64,000 nucleotides of DNA from Salinimicrobium sp963709775 (GTDB lineage Bacteria > Bacteroidota > Bacteroidia > Flavobacteriales > Flavobacteriaceae), in NCBI GenBank assembly GCA_963709775.1, contig CAVPXS010000018.1:310001-374000 (forward strand). The letters run 5' to 3'. Shown here in pieces: positions 1 to 8,613 of the stretch. The notes below the pieces were generated by a model. The model was given only the letters and a program-made list of their open reading frames with translations, was not told the origin of the DNA and ran no database searches. The position numbers and the translations under genes are program-made. How positions within the stretch are numbered: the stretch's first letter is position 1; each line of letters starts with the position of its first letter.

Positions 1-908
1 TACAGACAGCAGCAAAAGAAGGAAATATTCACGTCAATGAGATTTCGGTAAAATCGAATTATAAGGTGAAGCCGGGAGATGTGGTGCAGGTGTTGTTCGA
101 ACATCCACCTTATGAATTCCTTCTAACGCCCGAAGATATTCCTTTGGATATCGTCTATGAAGATGATTCCCTGCTTGTGGTAAATAAGCCTCCGGGGATG
201 GTAGTACATCCCGGTCACGGGAACTACAGCGGTACTCTTATCAATGCTCTCGTATATCATTTTGATAACCTGCCGCAGAACAGCGATGAACGTCCCGGGC
301 TCGTCCACAGGATCGATAAAGACACCAGTGGCCTGCTGGTTATTGCCAAGACAGAAAAAGCAATGACAAAGCTGGCAAAGCAATTCTTCGACAAGAGCAG
401 CGAGCGCGAATATGTGGCACTGGTTTGGGGTAACGTAGAAGAGGATGAAGGAACTATTGAAGGAAATATAGGCCGTCACCCGAAGAACAGGCTGCAAAAT
501 ACAGTGTACCTCGGGGAGGATGAAGACAAAGGAAAACCGGCAGTTACCCATTTTAAAGTTCTGGAAAGACTCGGGTATGTCACACTCCTTTCCTGCCGAC
601 TTGAAACAGGGCGTACTCACCAGATACGGGTGCATTTAAAACATATTGGGCACACGCTTTTTAACGATGAACGCTATGGTGGTGACAAGATCCTTAAGGG
701 TACAACGTTTACCAAATACAAGCAGTTTGTAGAAAATTGTTTTAAAGTGTTGCCAAGACAGGCTTTGCACGCGAAAACGCTCGGTTTCAAACATCCCGAG
801 ACAGGGGAGTGGCTTAGTTTTGATTCTCCTATCCCGCAGGATATGGAAGATTGTATTGAGCGGTGGAGGAACTATGCGAAAAATCAAAAGGAATTCATTG
901 ATGAATAG
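1..908 (+). CDS. rluD: 23S rRNA pseudouridine synthase, RluD type (5' end outside window)
   Basis: Converts specific uridines of 23S rRNA (helix 69 positions for RluD) to pseudouridine in the cytoplasm. The reading frame is open from base 3, before any start codon, and its first codons read like the end of an S4 RNA-binding domain (GNIHVNE, then NYKVKPGD), so the true start lies left of the window. The RsuA/RluA catalytic domain follows, with the family motif HRIDKDTSGLL whose Asp is the catalytic nucleophile, and later GRTHQIRVHLKHIGH. The GTG at 66 is an internal codon, not the start. A hairpin terminator follows at 942. The RluD label rests on the S4 plus catalytic-domain layout; RluC-like specificity cannot be excluded. 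Confidence 0.9.
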   Translation, partial: QTAAKEGNIHVNEISVKSNYKVKPGDVVQVLFEHPPYEFLLTPEDIPLDIVYEDDSLLVVNKPPGMVVHPGHGNYSGTLINALVYHFDNLPQNSDERPGLVHRIDKDTSGLLVIAKTEKAMTKLAKQFFDKSSEREYVALVWGNVEEDEGTIEGNIGRHPKNRLQNTVYLGEDEDKGKPAVTHFKVLERLGYVTLLSCRLETGRTHQIRVHLKHIGHTLFNDERYGGDKILKGTTFTKYKQFVENCFKVLPRQALHAKTLGFKHPETGEWLSFDSPIPQDMEDCIERWRNYAKNQKEFIDE

Positions 909-941
909 ACTTTTTTGATAAGCCTATCAACAGTAAAAAAC

Positions 942-972
942 AATCCCGGCAGGAAATCTTGTCGGGATTTGA
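942..972 (+). terminator. Rho-independent-type hairpin after rluD
   Basis: A 10-bp stem (AATCCCGGCA pairing with TGTCGGGATT, one G-T pair) with an 8-nt loop lies 33 bases after the rluD stop and before yaaA. The T-run is short. Confidence 0.6.
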
Positions 973-1012
973 TATTTTTGAGAGGTAATAGAAAACCTTC
1001 TAAGATAACTCC

Positions 1013-1774
1013 ATGAAAATAGTTGTATCCCCCGCCAAAACTCTGGACTACGAATCCAAATTACCAACTACCAGAGGAACCCAGCCGTCATTTCTCGAAA
1101 CCACAGCTTCCATTAACCGGAAACTGGCGAGAATGTCCAAAAAGGAAATAGCCGATCTTATGGGTATTAGCGACAAGCTCGCCGACCTTAATTACAACCG
1201 TTATCACGAGTTTTCTGAAGAGCATACAAAGCAAAATTCCCGCCCCGCGGTTTATGCTTTCGCCGGGGATGTTTATACCGGTCTTGATGCCTATAAAATT
1301 CCTTCTGAAAAGTTGGATTTTATGCAGGATTCATTGCGGATCCTTTCAGGCTACTACGGAATATTAAGGCCGCTGGATCTCATGCAGCCGTACCGTCTTG
1401 AAATGGGCACTTCCCTGCACGTGGGCCGTAAAAAGAACCTCTATGAAGTCTGGCAGGAAAAGGTGACAGATTTTTTGAATAAAGAACTTGAAGAAGATGA
1501 ACTTTTTGTGAATCTCGCCAGTCAGGAATATTTTAAAGCTGTAGATACTTCAAAGCTTAAAGTTCCGGTGATTTCCCCTGTTTTTAAGGACTTTAAGAAC
1601 GGGAAATTAAAGATCATCAGCTTTTTTGCAAAAAAAGCCCGTGGTGCTATGGCCAGATATATCATCGAATCTGAGGCACAGACTCTTGAGGAGATTAAAG
1701 CTTTTGACCTCGATGGATATCGATATTCGGCTGAAGAAACTTCGAATGAAAACGAACCTGTTTTTACGAGGTAG
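1013..1774 (+). CDS. yaaA: YaaA/UPF0246 peroxide stress protein
   Basis: Member of the YaaA (DUF328) family; in E. coli the OxyR-controlled member lowers free iron and so protects DNA and proteins from hydrogen peroxide. Seen here: the N-terminal signature VVSPAKTLDYES, the mid-protein block SGYYGILRPLDLMQPYRLEMG and the C-terminal block with KKARGAMARY; at 253 residues it has the normal family length. The ATG at 1013 directly precedes the conserved N-terminus. It stands alone between two hairpin terminators, so it is probably a single-gene unit. Cytoplasmic. Identity is firm; its exact chemistry is not well established for the family. Confidence 0.92.
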   Translation: MKIVVSPAKTLDYESKLPTTRGTQPSFLETTASINRKLARMSKKEIADLMGISDKLADLNYNRYHEFSEEHTKQNSRPAVYAFAGDVYTGLDAYKIPSEKLDFMQDSLRILSGYYGILRPLDLMQPYRLEMGTSLHVGRKKNLYEVWQEKVTDFLNKELEEDELFVNLASQEYFKAVDTSKLKVPVISPVFKDFKNGKLKIISFFAKKARGAMARYIIESEAQTLEEIKAFDLDGYRYSAEETSNENEPVFTR

Positions 1775-1804
1775 CTTCAGCAGCAGTTTATTGTTAAAGT
1801 ATTT

Positions 1805-1831
1805 AAAAAAGCGGTGTCTCACCGCTTTTTT
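1805..1831 (+). terminator. Intrinsic terminator after yaaA
   Basis: A perfect 12-bp stem (AAAAAAGCGGTG / CACCGCTTTTTT) with a 3-nt loop TCT and a T-rich right arm, 30 bases after the yaaA stop. A-tracts on the left also allow use from the opposite strand. Confidence 0.85.
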
Positions 1832-1856
1832 CTTTTTAATTTCTGAACCTGCATAA

Positions 1857-1889
1857 GGTCCCGAAAATGACATTTTTGGAGGGTCTTCA
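1857..1889 (+). repeat. Dispersed palindromic repeat, copy 1
   Basis: Copy of a recurring element: left flank GGTCCC, core GAAAATGACATTTTTG, right flank GAGGGTCTTC. The core is close to the palindrome CAAAAATGNCATTTTTG. It lies between the yaaA terminator and the pyc start. Confidence 0.55.
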
Positions 1890-1927
1890 GCAGCAACACT
1901 TTAATAATAAAAAAGCAACTTCATAAA

Positions 1928-4900
1928 ATGAAAATTAAAAAGGTTTTAGTAGCAAACAGGGGAGAAATTGCAATAAGAATTTTTAGAGCATGTACCGAGA
2001 TTGGTTTAAGAACTGTAGGAATTTACACCTTCGAAGATCGATACTCCCTCCACAGATACAAGGCCGATGAATCTTACCAGATAGGGGCAGATAAAGATCC
2101 TCTTAAACCTTATTTAGATATACAGGCTATCATAAAAGTGGCCAAGAAAAATGGTGTGGATGCCATTCACCCGGGTTACGGATTTCTTTCTGAAAATGCC
2201 GAATTTGCCAAACAATGTGAGGAGAACGATATCATTTTCATAGGTCCAAAAGTCTCTGTTCTCAAGTCATTGGGGGATAAAGTAAAGGCCAAGGAAGTTG
2301 CTGTGAAGAATGATATTCCGGTAATACGAAGCAACGAAAAAGATCTTACAACGGTTGAAATAGCACTGGAAGAAGCCGATAAAATTGGATATCCGGTGAT
2401 GCTGAAGGCTGCTTCAGGTGGAGGTGGTCGCGGAATGAGGGTGATTAGGAGCGAGGAAGATCTCAAGAACGGTTTTAATGAATCCCGAAGGGAAGCTAAA
2501 AATGCTTTTGGAGATGACACAGTTTTCCTTGAGAAATTTGTGGAAGATCCTAAACATATTGAGATCCAGATCGTAGGTGATCATCATGGAAACCTGGTGC
2601 ACCTTTTTGAGCGGGATTGCTCTGTCCAGCGCAGGTATCAAAAAGTTATCGAATTTGCCCCGTCCATGGGACTGGATGAAAAAGTAAAACAGAACCTTTA
2701 CGATTATGCGGTCAAACTTTGTAAGGCCGTTGATTATAACAATATTGGAACTGTGGAATTCCTTGTGGACAGGAGCGGAGAGATCTTCTTTATAGAGGTG
2801 AATCCGCGGATACAGGTGGAACACACAGTTACAGAGATCATTACTAATATTGATCTCGTCAAGGCACAGATATTTATCGCCGGGGGATATAAACTCAGTG
2901 ACAAACAGATCAAGATCGAAAGTCAGGAATCTATTCAAAAGAATGGATTTGCTTTGCAGTGCCGTATCACTACAGAAGATCCTACCAACGATTTTAAACC
3001 GGACTATGGGACGATCACAACCTATAGAAGTGCTTCAGGTTTTGGAATTAGACTGGATGCCGGAAGTATTTACCAGGGAGTAAAAGTTTCTCCTTTCTTT
3101 GATTCCATGCTTGTAAAAGTATCTGCAAGCAGCCGTACTCTTGACGGTGCCTGCCGAAAAATGCGCCGGGCTCTGGCCGAATTCAGGATTCGGGGCGTGA
3201 TGACAAATATTGGGTTTCTTGACAATATCCTGTCTCATAAAACATTCAGGGAAGGCGACGTAACGGTGAACTTTATTAAAGAACACCCCGAACTTTTCCA
3301 GATCAAAAAAACCAGAAACAGAGCCACTAAAATGGTGAAGTTCCTGGGAGATGTGATCATCAATGGAAATGACGATGTTAAAAATCCGGAAAAAAAGAAG
3401 TTTATTACGCCTGTAGTGCCTTCTTTTAAAGATGATAACGGCTACCCAAAAGGAACCAAAGATATATTAACCGAATACGGACCCGAAAAGTTTTCCAGGT
3501 GGTTACTTCATGAAAGTAAGGTGCACTTCACCGATACCACTATGCGTGATGCTCACCAGAGTTTGCTGGCTACCCGTATGCGTACCTATGATATGGAAAA
3601 AGTAGCCGAAGGTTTTGCGCGAAACCACCCGGAAGTATTCAGTATGGAAATTTGGGGAGGAGCGACTTTCGATGTTTGTATGCGGTTCCTGAAAGAGGAT
3701 CCATGGGAAAGGTTGAGGATCCTTAGAGCGGCTATGCCTAATGTTCTTATGCAAATGCTCCTTCGCGGTTCTAACGGCGTGGGCTACACTGCCTACCCCG
3801 ATAATCTTATTGAAAAATTTGTGGAGCAGTCCTGGGAGAACGGGATAGATGTTTTCAGGATCTTTGACAGCCTTAACTGGATGGAATCCATAGCACCCTG
3901 TATTGAGCACGTGCGAAAGCGAACCAATGGTCTTGCCGAAGGAACTATATGTTACACGGGAGATCTTATGGACCCTAAAGAGTCAAAATACAACCTTGAC
4001 TATTATGTCCAACTTGGAAAAGACATAGAGAATGCCGGAGCTCACATCATAGGGATCAAGGACATGGCGGGTATCCTGAAGCCCGATGCGGCGTATGAGT
4101 TGATATCTGCGCTAAAATCCAGAATTAATGTGCCAATCCATTTGCACACACACGATACCTCCTCAATTCAGGCAGCCACTTATCTCAAGGCCATAGAGGC
4201 CGGGGTTGATGTAGTAGATGTGGCGCTTGGTGGACTCTCCGGGCTTACTTCTCAGCCTAACTTTAATTCCATAGTTGAAATGCTTAGGTTCCATGACCGC
4301 GGCAGAGCCTTTAATACAGATAAATTAAACGAATATTCACAATACTGGGAGGCTGTAAGAAGCTATTACTACCCCTTTGAATCCGGACTTAAAGCTGGAT
4401 CGGGTGAGGTTTATAAACACGAGATCCCCGGCGGACAGTATTCCAATCTAAAACCCCAGGCAGAAAGTCTTGGACTGGCAGATCGTTTCCATGAGATCAC
4501 CGAAATGTACAGCAAGGTCAATGACCTTTTTGGGGATATCATTAAAGTAACGCCCAGCTCCAAAGTAGTTGGAGATATGGCGCAGTACCTTGTGAGTAAT
4601 AATCTCAGCATAGAAGATGTGCTGGAGAAAGGGGATGAAATTTCTTTCCCTCAGTCGGTAAAGAGTTTCTTTAGGGGTGACCTTGGGCAGCCTCATGGAG
4701 GGTTCCCGGAGAAGATTCAAAAGATCGTTCTTAAAGATGAGAAGCCATACAAAGAAAGGCCTAACGCACATCTTGAACCTATAGATTTTGAAAAGGAATT
4801 TGCCGAATTTGAAAAGACTTTTGGAGAAGGAATGGGCAGGAATGTTGAGATCACAGATTTCCTTTCCTATAAATTATACCCCAAAGTGTTTACAGATTTC

Positions 4901-5377
4901 TACAACCACCATATGGAATTTGGTGGCGTAATGAATGTGCCTACAAAGAGCTTTTTCTATGGAATGGAACCTGGAGAAGAGATCATTGTAGATCTTGACC
5001 GCGGTAAAACCTTGTTGATCGAATTCCTTTCAATAGGAGAGACCGATGATGACGGAATGGCAAAGGTTTTCTTTAAGGTTAACGGCCAAACCCGTGCTGT
5101 TGAGGTGAAAGACCAGTCGGTCAAGGTAGAGAAAGTGGTACATCAAAAAATAGACAAGAATGACAAGAAGCAGGTAGGTGCACCTCTACAGGGAGCTTTG
5201 TCCAATATCCAGGTGGAGCCCGGACAAAAAGTGGAGAAAAATCAGCCGTTGTTTGTGATCGAAGCCATGAAAATGGAAACTACCATCACCGCCAATGCTT
5301 CGGGAGAAGTGGATAAGATCATCCTTAAAGAAGGAGATATGGTCTATGCAGATGACCTGGTTGTTGTGCTTAAATAG
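1928..5377 (+). CDS. pyc: Pyruvate carboxylase
   Basis: Biotin-dependent, ATP-driven carboxylation of pyruvate to oxaloacetate; cytoplasmic anaplerotic enzyme. At 1149 residues it has the single-chain length. Order seen: biotin carboxylase domain (about 1-455) with the ATP-grasp glycine loop SGGGGRGMR and EVNPRIQVEHTVTE; carboxyltransferase domain (about 535-800) starting at FTDTTMRDAHQS and containing HLHTHDTS; the PYC/OADA region; and a C-terminal biotinyl domain with EAMKMET, whose Lys near residue 1115 is the biotin site. The ATG at 1928 precedes the conserved KVLVANRGEIA. It stands alone, with no visible operon partner. With ppsA at 31 kb the window encodes both a pyruvate-to-oxaloacetate and a pyruvate-to-PEP route. 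Confidence 0.97.
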   Translation: MKIKKVLVANRGEIAIRIFRACTEIGLRTVGIYTFEDRYSLHRYKADESYQIGADKDPLKPYLDIQAIIKVAKKNGVDAIHPGYGFLSENAEFAKQCEENDIIFIGPKVSVLKSLGDKVKAKEVAVKNDIPVIRSNEKDLTTVEIALEEADKIGYPVMLKAASGGGGRGMRVIRSEEDLKNGFNESRREAKNAFGDDTVFLEKFVEDPKHIEIQIVGDHHGNLVHLFERDCSVQRRYQKVIEFAPSMGLDEKVKQNLYDYAVKLCKAVDYNNIGTVEFLVDRSGEIFFIEVNPRIQVEHTVTEIITNIDLVKAQIFIAGGYKLSDKQIKIESQESIQKNGFALQCRITTEDPTNDFKPDYGTITTYRSASGFGIRLDAGSIYQGVKVSPFFDSMLVKVSASSRTLDGACRKMRRALAEFRIRGVMTNIGFLDNILSHKTFREGDVTVNFIKEHPELFQIKKTRNRATKMVKFLGDVIINGNDDVKNPEKKKFITPVVPSFKDDNGYPKGTKDILTEYGPEKFSRWLLHESKVHFTDTTMRDAHQSLLATRMRTYDMEKVAEGFARNHPEVFSMEIWGGATFDVCMRFLKEDPWERLRILRAAMPNVLMQMLLRGSNGVGYTAYPDNLIEKFVEQSWENGIDVFRIFDSLNWMESIAPCIEHVRKRTNGLAEGTICYTGDLMDPKESKYNLDYYVQLGKDIENAGAHIIGIKDMAGILKPDAAYELISALKSRINVPIHLHTHDTSSIQAATYLKAIEAGVDVVDVALGGLSGLTSQPNFNSIVEMLRFHDRGRAFNTDKLNEYSQYWEAVRSYYYPFESGLKAGSGEVYKHEIPGGQYSNLKPQAESLGLADRFHEITEMYSKVNDLFGDIIKVTPSSKVVGDMAQYLVSNNLSIEDVLEKGDEISFPQSVKSFFRGDLGQPHGGFPEKIQKIVLKDEKPYKERPNAHLEPIDFEKEFAEFEKTFGEGMGRNVEITDFLSYKLYPKVFTDFYNHHMEFGGVMNVPTKSFFYGMEPGEEIIVDLDRGKTLLIEFLSIGETDDDGMAKVFFKVNGQTRAVEVKDQSVKVEKVVHQKIDKNDKKQVGAPLQGALSNIQVEPGQKVEKNQPLFVIEAMKMETTITANASGEVDKIILKEGDMVYADDLVVVLK

Positions 5378-5408
5378 TATTGAGTATTGAGATATTGAGT
5401 ATTGAGAC
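5378..5408. repeat. TATTGAG tandem word repeat
   Basis: Directly after the pyc stop the word TATTGAG or ATATTGAG is repeated four times in about 30 bases. A related string (TATTGTATATTGAG) appears near 28120. Low-complexity intergenic word repeats of this sort are common in Bacteroidota. Confidence 0.5.
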
Positions 5409-5550
5409 TATTGGCGTAAGATCAAGTATATTCTAAGAAGCGGTAGCGAATTAAAAATATCGAGAACACAGCCAAGAACCAGAACCAGATGGCGTGGGTT
5501 GGCAATCTCGTGCTGGAATATGGATTTTCTTTGAAACTGGCGCAATCCGC

Positions 5551-5584
5551 AACTTTGAACCTTAAACTTTAAACTTTGAACCTT
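5551..5584. repeat. AACTTTGAACCTTAAACTTT word repeat
   Basis: Alternating units AACTTTGAACC and TTAAACTTT run up to and over the TTG start of the next gene. On the minus strand this reads AAGTTTAAAGTTCAAAG, which translates to Lys-Val-Gln-Ser-like peptides and is a typical source of spurious ORFs. Confidence 0.5.
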
Positions 5585-6241
5585 TTCCATCATACGCATC
5601 CTTATAAACCTTTTATTCCCGAAAACGCCACAAAGCTTATTGTGGGCACTTTGCCGCCGCCGCGTTTTACTACAAGGGAACTAAAAGAAGGGGACGTGGA
5701 TTTCTGTTATGGCAGCAGGGACGGAATGTTATGGCAGATCATTGACAGGATCTTTGATCTCGATCTTAAGTTTGAGAATACTCCCGAAGCCGTGAAGCAG
5801 CGCAAGGAATTCCTGGCGGGTAAAGGCATTGGGATTTGTGATACAGTGGAAAGTTGCAGGAGGGATAAAGTGGATGCGTCAGATCTGGGGATGCTTCACG
5901 TTGAATTGCGTGATCTTCTGGGGATACTGCGGGAAAATGAAAAGATAGACACCCTTCTTTTCACGGGTGGCAATAGTAAGAACGGGCCGGAATTCTTCTT
6001 CAGGAAATTACTAAAGGAGCAGGATATAAAGATCAAAGTCATCTCTAATGATGTGCCGCGGGTTCACCAGTTCCTGCTGGATGGACGCTTGATCAACACC
6101 GTCTCCCTCACCGCCCCGTCAGGGTCGGCAAACAGAGCTATAGGAAGTATGGAATTGTATAAACATTTGAAAAAACAAGACCCTGAATTCAATACAATTG
6201 ATTTCAGGGTCTTGCAATACCGTCAGTTTTTTGAAGACTAG
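5576..6241 (+). CDS. Uracil-DNA glycosylase superfamily protein (Mug-like)
   Basis: Predicted cytoplasmic base-excision enzyme of the UDG superfamily. Seen: an N-terminal motif-1-like VGTLPPPRF (about residues 22-30), GDVDFCYGSRDGMLW, a DVESCRR-like helix region and a C-terminal motif-2-like block LTAPSGSANRAIG near residue 178; 221 residues is a usual length. The best in-frame start is TTG at 5576, set inside an intergenic word repeat; no ATG lies upstream in frame before a stop. The last codons overlap by 4 bases with the convergent small gene at 6238. A perfect 12-bp hairpin lies within its last 22 codons. Substrate preference (U, mismatch or other) is not readable. Confidence 0.7.
   Translation: MNLFHHTHPYKPFIPENATKLIVGTLPPPRFTTRELKEGDVDFCYGSRDGMLWQIIDRIFDLDLKFENTPEAVKQRKEFLAGKGIGICDTVESCRRDKVDASDLGMLHVELRDLLGILRENEKIDTLLFTGGNSKNGPEFFFRKLLKEQDIKIKVISNDVPRVHQFLLDGRLINTVSLTAPSGSANRAIGSMELYKHLKKQDPEFNTIDFRVLQYRQFFED
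6176..6214. other. Inverted repeat inside the 3' end of a coding region
   Basis: CAAGACCCTGAA and its exact reverse complement TTCAGGGTCTTG, 15-nt loop, lie inside the UDG-like gene, ending 27 bases before its stop. There is no T-run, so termination is doubtful; a role in mRNA stability or in the convergent transcript is possible. Confidence 0.4.
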
Positions 6242-6372
6242 ACGGATTCTTTTTCCAGCGGATTTTTTATTTGCTGAGGTTTAGTAGTAAACTTTCCTCT
6301 TTTCGGTCGCAGTTTTCCAAAAGTAGGCAGGGGAGTTTTACCTCCTTTGTTCTTCTTTTTCTCCTTTTCCAT
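6238..6372 (-). CDS. Small basic protein, 44 aa, downstream member of a coupled pair
   Basis: Not recognised. Reads MEKEKKKNKGGKTPLP, then FGKLRPKRGKFTTKPQQ and ends EKESV: 44 residues, Lys-rich, no membrane segment or signal. Its ATG overlaps the stop of the upstream small gene as TAATG, the arrangement of translational coupling, which is the main argument for it being real. It converges on the UDG-like gene with a 4-base overlap of stops. Could be a nucleic-acid- or ribosome-binding peptide, but that is inferred from charge only. Confidence 0.45.
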   Translation of the reverse strand: MEKEKKKNKGGKTPLPTFGKLRPKRGKFTTKPQQIKNPLEKESV

Positions 6373-6518
6373 TACTTTTTCTTCTGCTGGTCTTTAATGT
6401 TTTTTTTCTCAAGATCAAACTCGTTCGTTTCTCTATCACGATTTCCTAATTCTCCACTAAGAGGATCATTATCACTGCTTCTTTTTCTTTTATCGTGTTT
6501 ATCTTCTATACGTCCCAT
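6372..6518 (-). CDS. Small charged protein, 48 aa, upstream member of a coupled pair
   Basis: Not recognised. Starts MGRIEDKHDKRKRSS, contains DPLSGELGNRDRETNEF and ends IKDQQKKK; strongly charged and probably disordered, 48 residues. The stop TAA shares its last A with the ATG of the next small gene (TAATG). The ATG at 6518 is the first in the frame. It lies just downstream of trpA on the same strand, separated by 80 bases, so it might be the tail of the trp transcript or its own unit. Similar small Asp/Arg/Lys-rich ORFs are known as hypothetical proteins in flavobacteria. Confidence 0.45.
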   Translation of the reverse strand: MGRIEDKHDKRKRSSDNDPLSGELGNRDRETNEFDLEKKNIKDQQKKK

Positions 6519-6598
6519 AATTTCGTTTTTTGAATTCACTTCAAGATACGAAAATTCATACCCGGGCTCTATTAAATACTTGTTAATAAGAGGGTTAA

Positions 6599-7367
6599 TT
6601 ATCTTATGGAATTGATAAAGTCGGCAATCCCGGAGGTGCCGCTGTCAGTAAGTTTTTTAATAAATGCACTGCCAATAATTGCCCCATTCGTCACTGCCGT
6701 TGCCTGCTCGAAACTCGTACTGTCTTTTATTCCAAAACCAACAATAAGAGGGTTCTGTAATCCCATTTTTGACACCCTGTCAAAGTATTCTTTTTGTGCT
6801 TCGCCAAAACCTCCTGTTCCTCCGGTAACTGCCGCGGTACTTACCATATAGATAAACCCTTCGGAAGCTCTGTCAATCTCTCTGATTCTTTCTTCGGAAG
6901 TTTGTGGAGTAATAAGGAACACCGGAAGCAGATCGTACTGCTGAAAAATCTCCTTGTACTGCAGCTCGTATTCCTCCAGCGGAAGATCGGGAACTATCAA
7001 GTCCATCAATACCAATTTCACTGCATTTGCGGCAGAATTTCTCTACTCCGTACTGCAGGATAGGATTAAAGTAACCCATGATCAACAAAGGAATGTCGAT
7101 GCTCTCCCTGATGTTTTCCAGTTGAGAAAAAAGTTTGTTGGTGGTCATCCCATTTTTTAAAGCAGCTTCAGAACTTTTTTGGATTACCGGTCCATCGGCA
7201 AGGGGATCGCTAAACGGCAGCCCTATCTCCACCATGTCCACACCGCTTTTTTGCAGCTCCTGTAAGATGGTAGTGGTATCTTCAGGTTCGGGATATCCGG
7301 CTGTAAAGTATATGGAAAGCAGCTTTTTTGAAGGCTTTTCCTGTAGTTTTTGTTTGATTCTGTTCAT
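6599..7367 (-). pseudogene. trpA: Tryptophan synthase alpha subunit, interrupted by one extra base
   Basis: Last step of tryptophan synthesis: cleaves indole-3-glycerol phosphate and passes indole to TrpB. The N-terminal part reads normally through VEIGLPFSDPLADGP (catalytic Glu) to GIDGL; the frame then shifts, and the other frame continues exactly as expected with IVPDLPLEEYE (catalytic Asp) to FINSIR. Deleting one C at + position 6998 (context TATCAAG) restores a 255-residue protein, the normal length, so this is a single +1 insertion in an otherwise undamaged gene. It is either a sequencing error or a recent mutation. It sits 55 bases after trpB, behind a strong hairpin. Confidence 0.9.
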
Positions 7368-7377
7368 ATCTAATGAG

Positions 7378-7415
7378 AGACCTCACAGCCCCGACCCATC
7401 GGGGCTGTGAGGTCT
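7378..7415. repeat. 17-bp perfect hairpin between trpB and trpA
   Basis: AGACCTCACAGCCCCGA and its exact reverse complement flank a 4-nt loop CCCA. There is no T-run on either side. Such AGACCT...AGGTCT stem-loops are a frequent intergenic type in flavobacteria. Here it lies inside the operon and could affect mRNA processing or the trpA/trpB ratio. Confidence 0.65.
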
Positions 7416-7422
7416 GTTTTAT

Positions 7423-8613
7423 TTACAAATTAAAATGCTCAATATACGTGTTGAGGTCCTTGTCTCCACGCCCCGACAGGTTAACCACTACAACTTCATC
7501 TTTCTCAAATTTCCGCTTGTCAAAAATGGCAAGAGCATGGGCGGTTTCTATGGCGGGAATGATCCCCTCCAGTTTGCAGAGTTGCAACCCGGCTGCCATA
7601 GCGTCTTCATCGGTGATAGAGATAAATTCTCCACGCCCTGTTCTAAACAGGTTGGCGTGCATTGGCCCAACCCCGGGATAATCAAGTCCGGCAGAGATGG
7701 AATAAGGTTCAGTGATCTGTCCGTCATCGGTTTGCATAAGCAGGGTTTTGCTGCCGTGAATAATGCCTTCGCGACCAAGAGCAGAGGTGGCAGCACTTTT
7801 TCCGGTAAGGATGCCCTCGCCGGCTGCTTCCACCGCAATGATATTTACCTTTTCGTTATCGAGGTAGTGATAGTAGATTCCGGCGGCATTACTGCCTCCA
7901 CCTACACAGGCCACCACATGATCTGGTGCTTCACGACCTTCTTTTTCCTGAAGCTGGGTTTTCACCTCTTCAGAAATCACACTCTGGAAGCGGGCCACCA
8001 TATCGGGATAAGGATGCGGTCCTACCACAGAACCAATGATATAATGCGTGTCCAGCGGATTGTTGATCCAATCACGGATTGCTTCATTGGTCGCGTCTTT
8101 CAAGGTTTTACTGCCCGAAGTTGCCGGGACTACGGTAGCACCCAGCATTTTCATTCGCGCAACATTCGGTGCCTGCCTTTTGATATCAACTTCGCCCATA
8201 TAGACAATACATTCAATGCCCATTAAGGCGCAAACAGTAGCCGTAGCGACGCCATGCTGTCCTGCGCCGGTTTCGGCGATGATGCGGTTTTTGCCCAGGC
8301 GTTTTGCCATGAGGATCTGCCCCACGGTGTTATTCACCTTGTGCGCTCCGGTATGGCAAAGATCTTCCCGTTTTAGATAGATCTTTGTCCCATATTTTTG
8401 ACTGAATCTTTCAGCAAAATAAAGTGGTGTTGGTCTCCCTACATAATCCTTCAGGAGCTGGCGGAATTCCTTTTGAAAACCCTCCTCCTGCATGATCTCT
8501 AAATATTGGGAGCGTAATTCCTCCACGTTTGGGTATAACATTTCAGGAATAAAGGCACCGCCAAAATCCCCGTAATATCCTTTTTCGTTTACTTGATAAC
8601 TCATAATGTTCAA
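7423..8613 (-). CDS. trpB: Tryptophan synthase beta subunit
   Basis: PLP enzyme joining indole and serine to give tryptophan; forms the alpha2-beta2 complex with TrpA. The 396 residues match the family. Seen: the N-terminal GDFGGAFIPEML, the PLP-lysine motif HTGAHKVNNT at about residue 90, GAGQHGVATATV, the phosphate-binding GGGSNA loop and the C-terminal NLSGRGDKD. The ATG start overlaps the trpF stop by 4 bases (ATGA-type), which points to translational coupling. A 17-bp hairpin follows, then trpA. Confidence 0.97.
   Translation of the reverse strand: MNIMSYQVNEKGYYGDFGGAFIPEMLYPNVEELRSQYLEIMQEEGFQKEFRQLLKDYVGRPTPLYFAERFSQKYGTKIYLKREDLCHTGAHKVNNTVGQILMAKRLGKNRIIAETGAGQHGVATATVCALMGIECIVYMGEVDIKRQAPNVARMKMLGATVVPATSGSKTLKDATNEAIRDWINNPLDTHYIIGSVVGPHPYPDMVARFQSVISEEVKTQLQEKEGREAPDHVVACVGGGSNAAGIYYHYLDNEKVNIIAVEAAGEGILTGKSAATSALGREGIIHGSKTLLMQTDDGQITEPYSISAGLDYPGVGPMHANLFRTGRGEFISITDEDAMAAGLQLCKLEGIIPAIETAHALAIFDKRKFEKDEVVVVNLSGRGDKDLNTYIEHFNL

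Noticed and set aside
5408..5599. 63-codon minus-strand frame after pyc
   Set aside because: Its start is translated word-repeat (KVQSLKFKVQS), a known kind of false ORF in Bacteroidota.
7435..8226. 263-codon plus-strand frame antisense to trpB
   Set aside because: It is a shadow of trpB in the opposite strand, with no protein-family signal.
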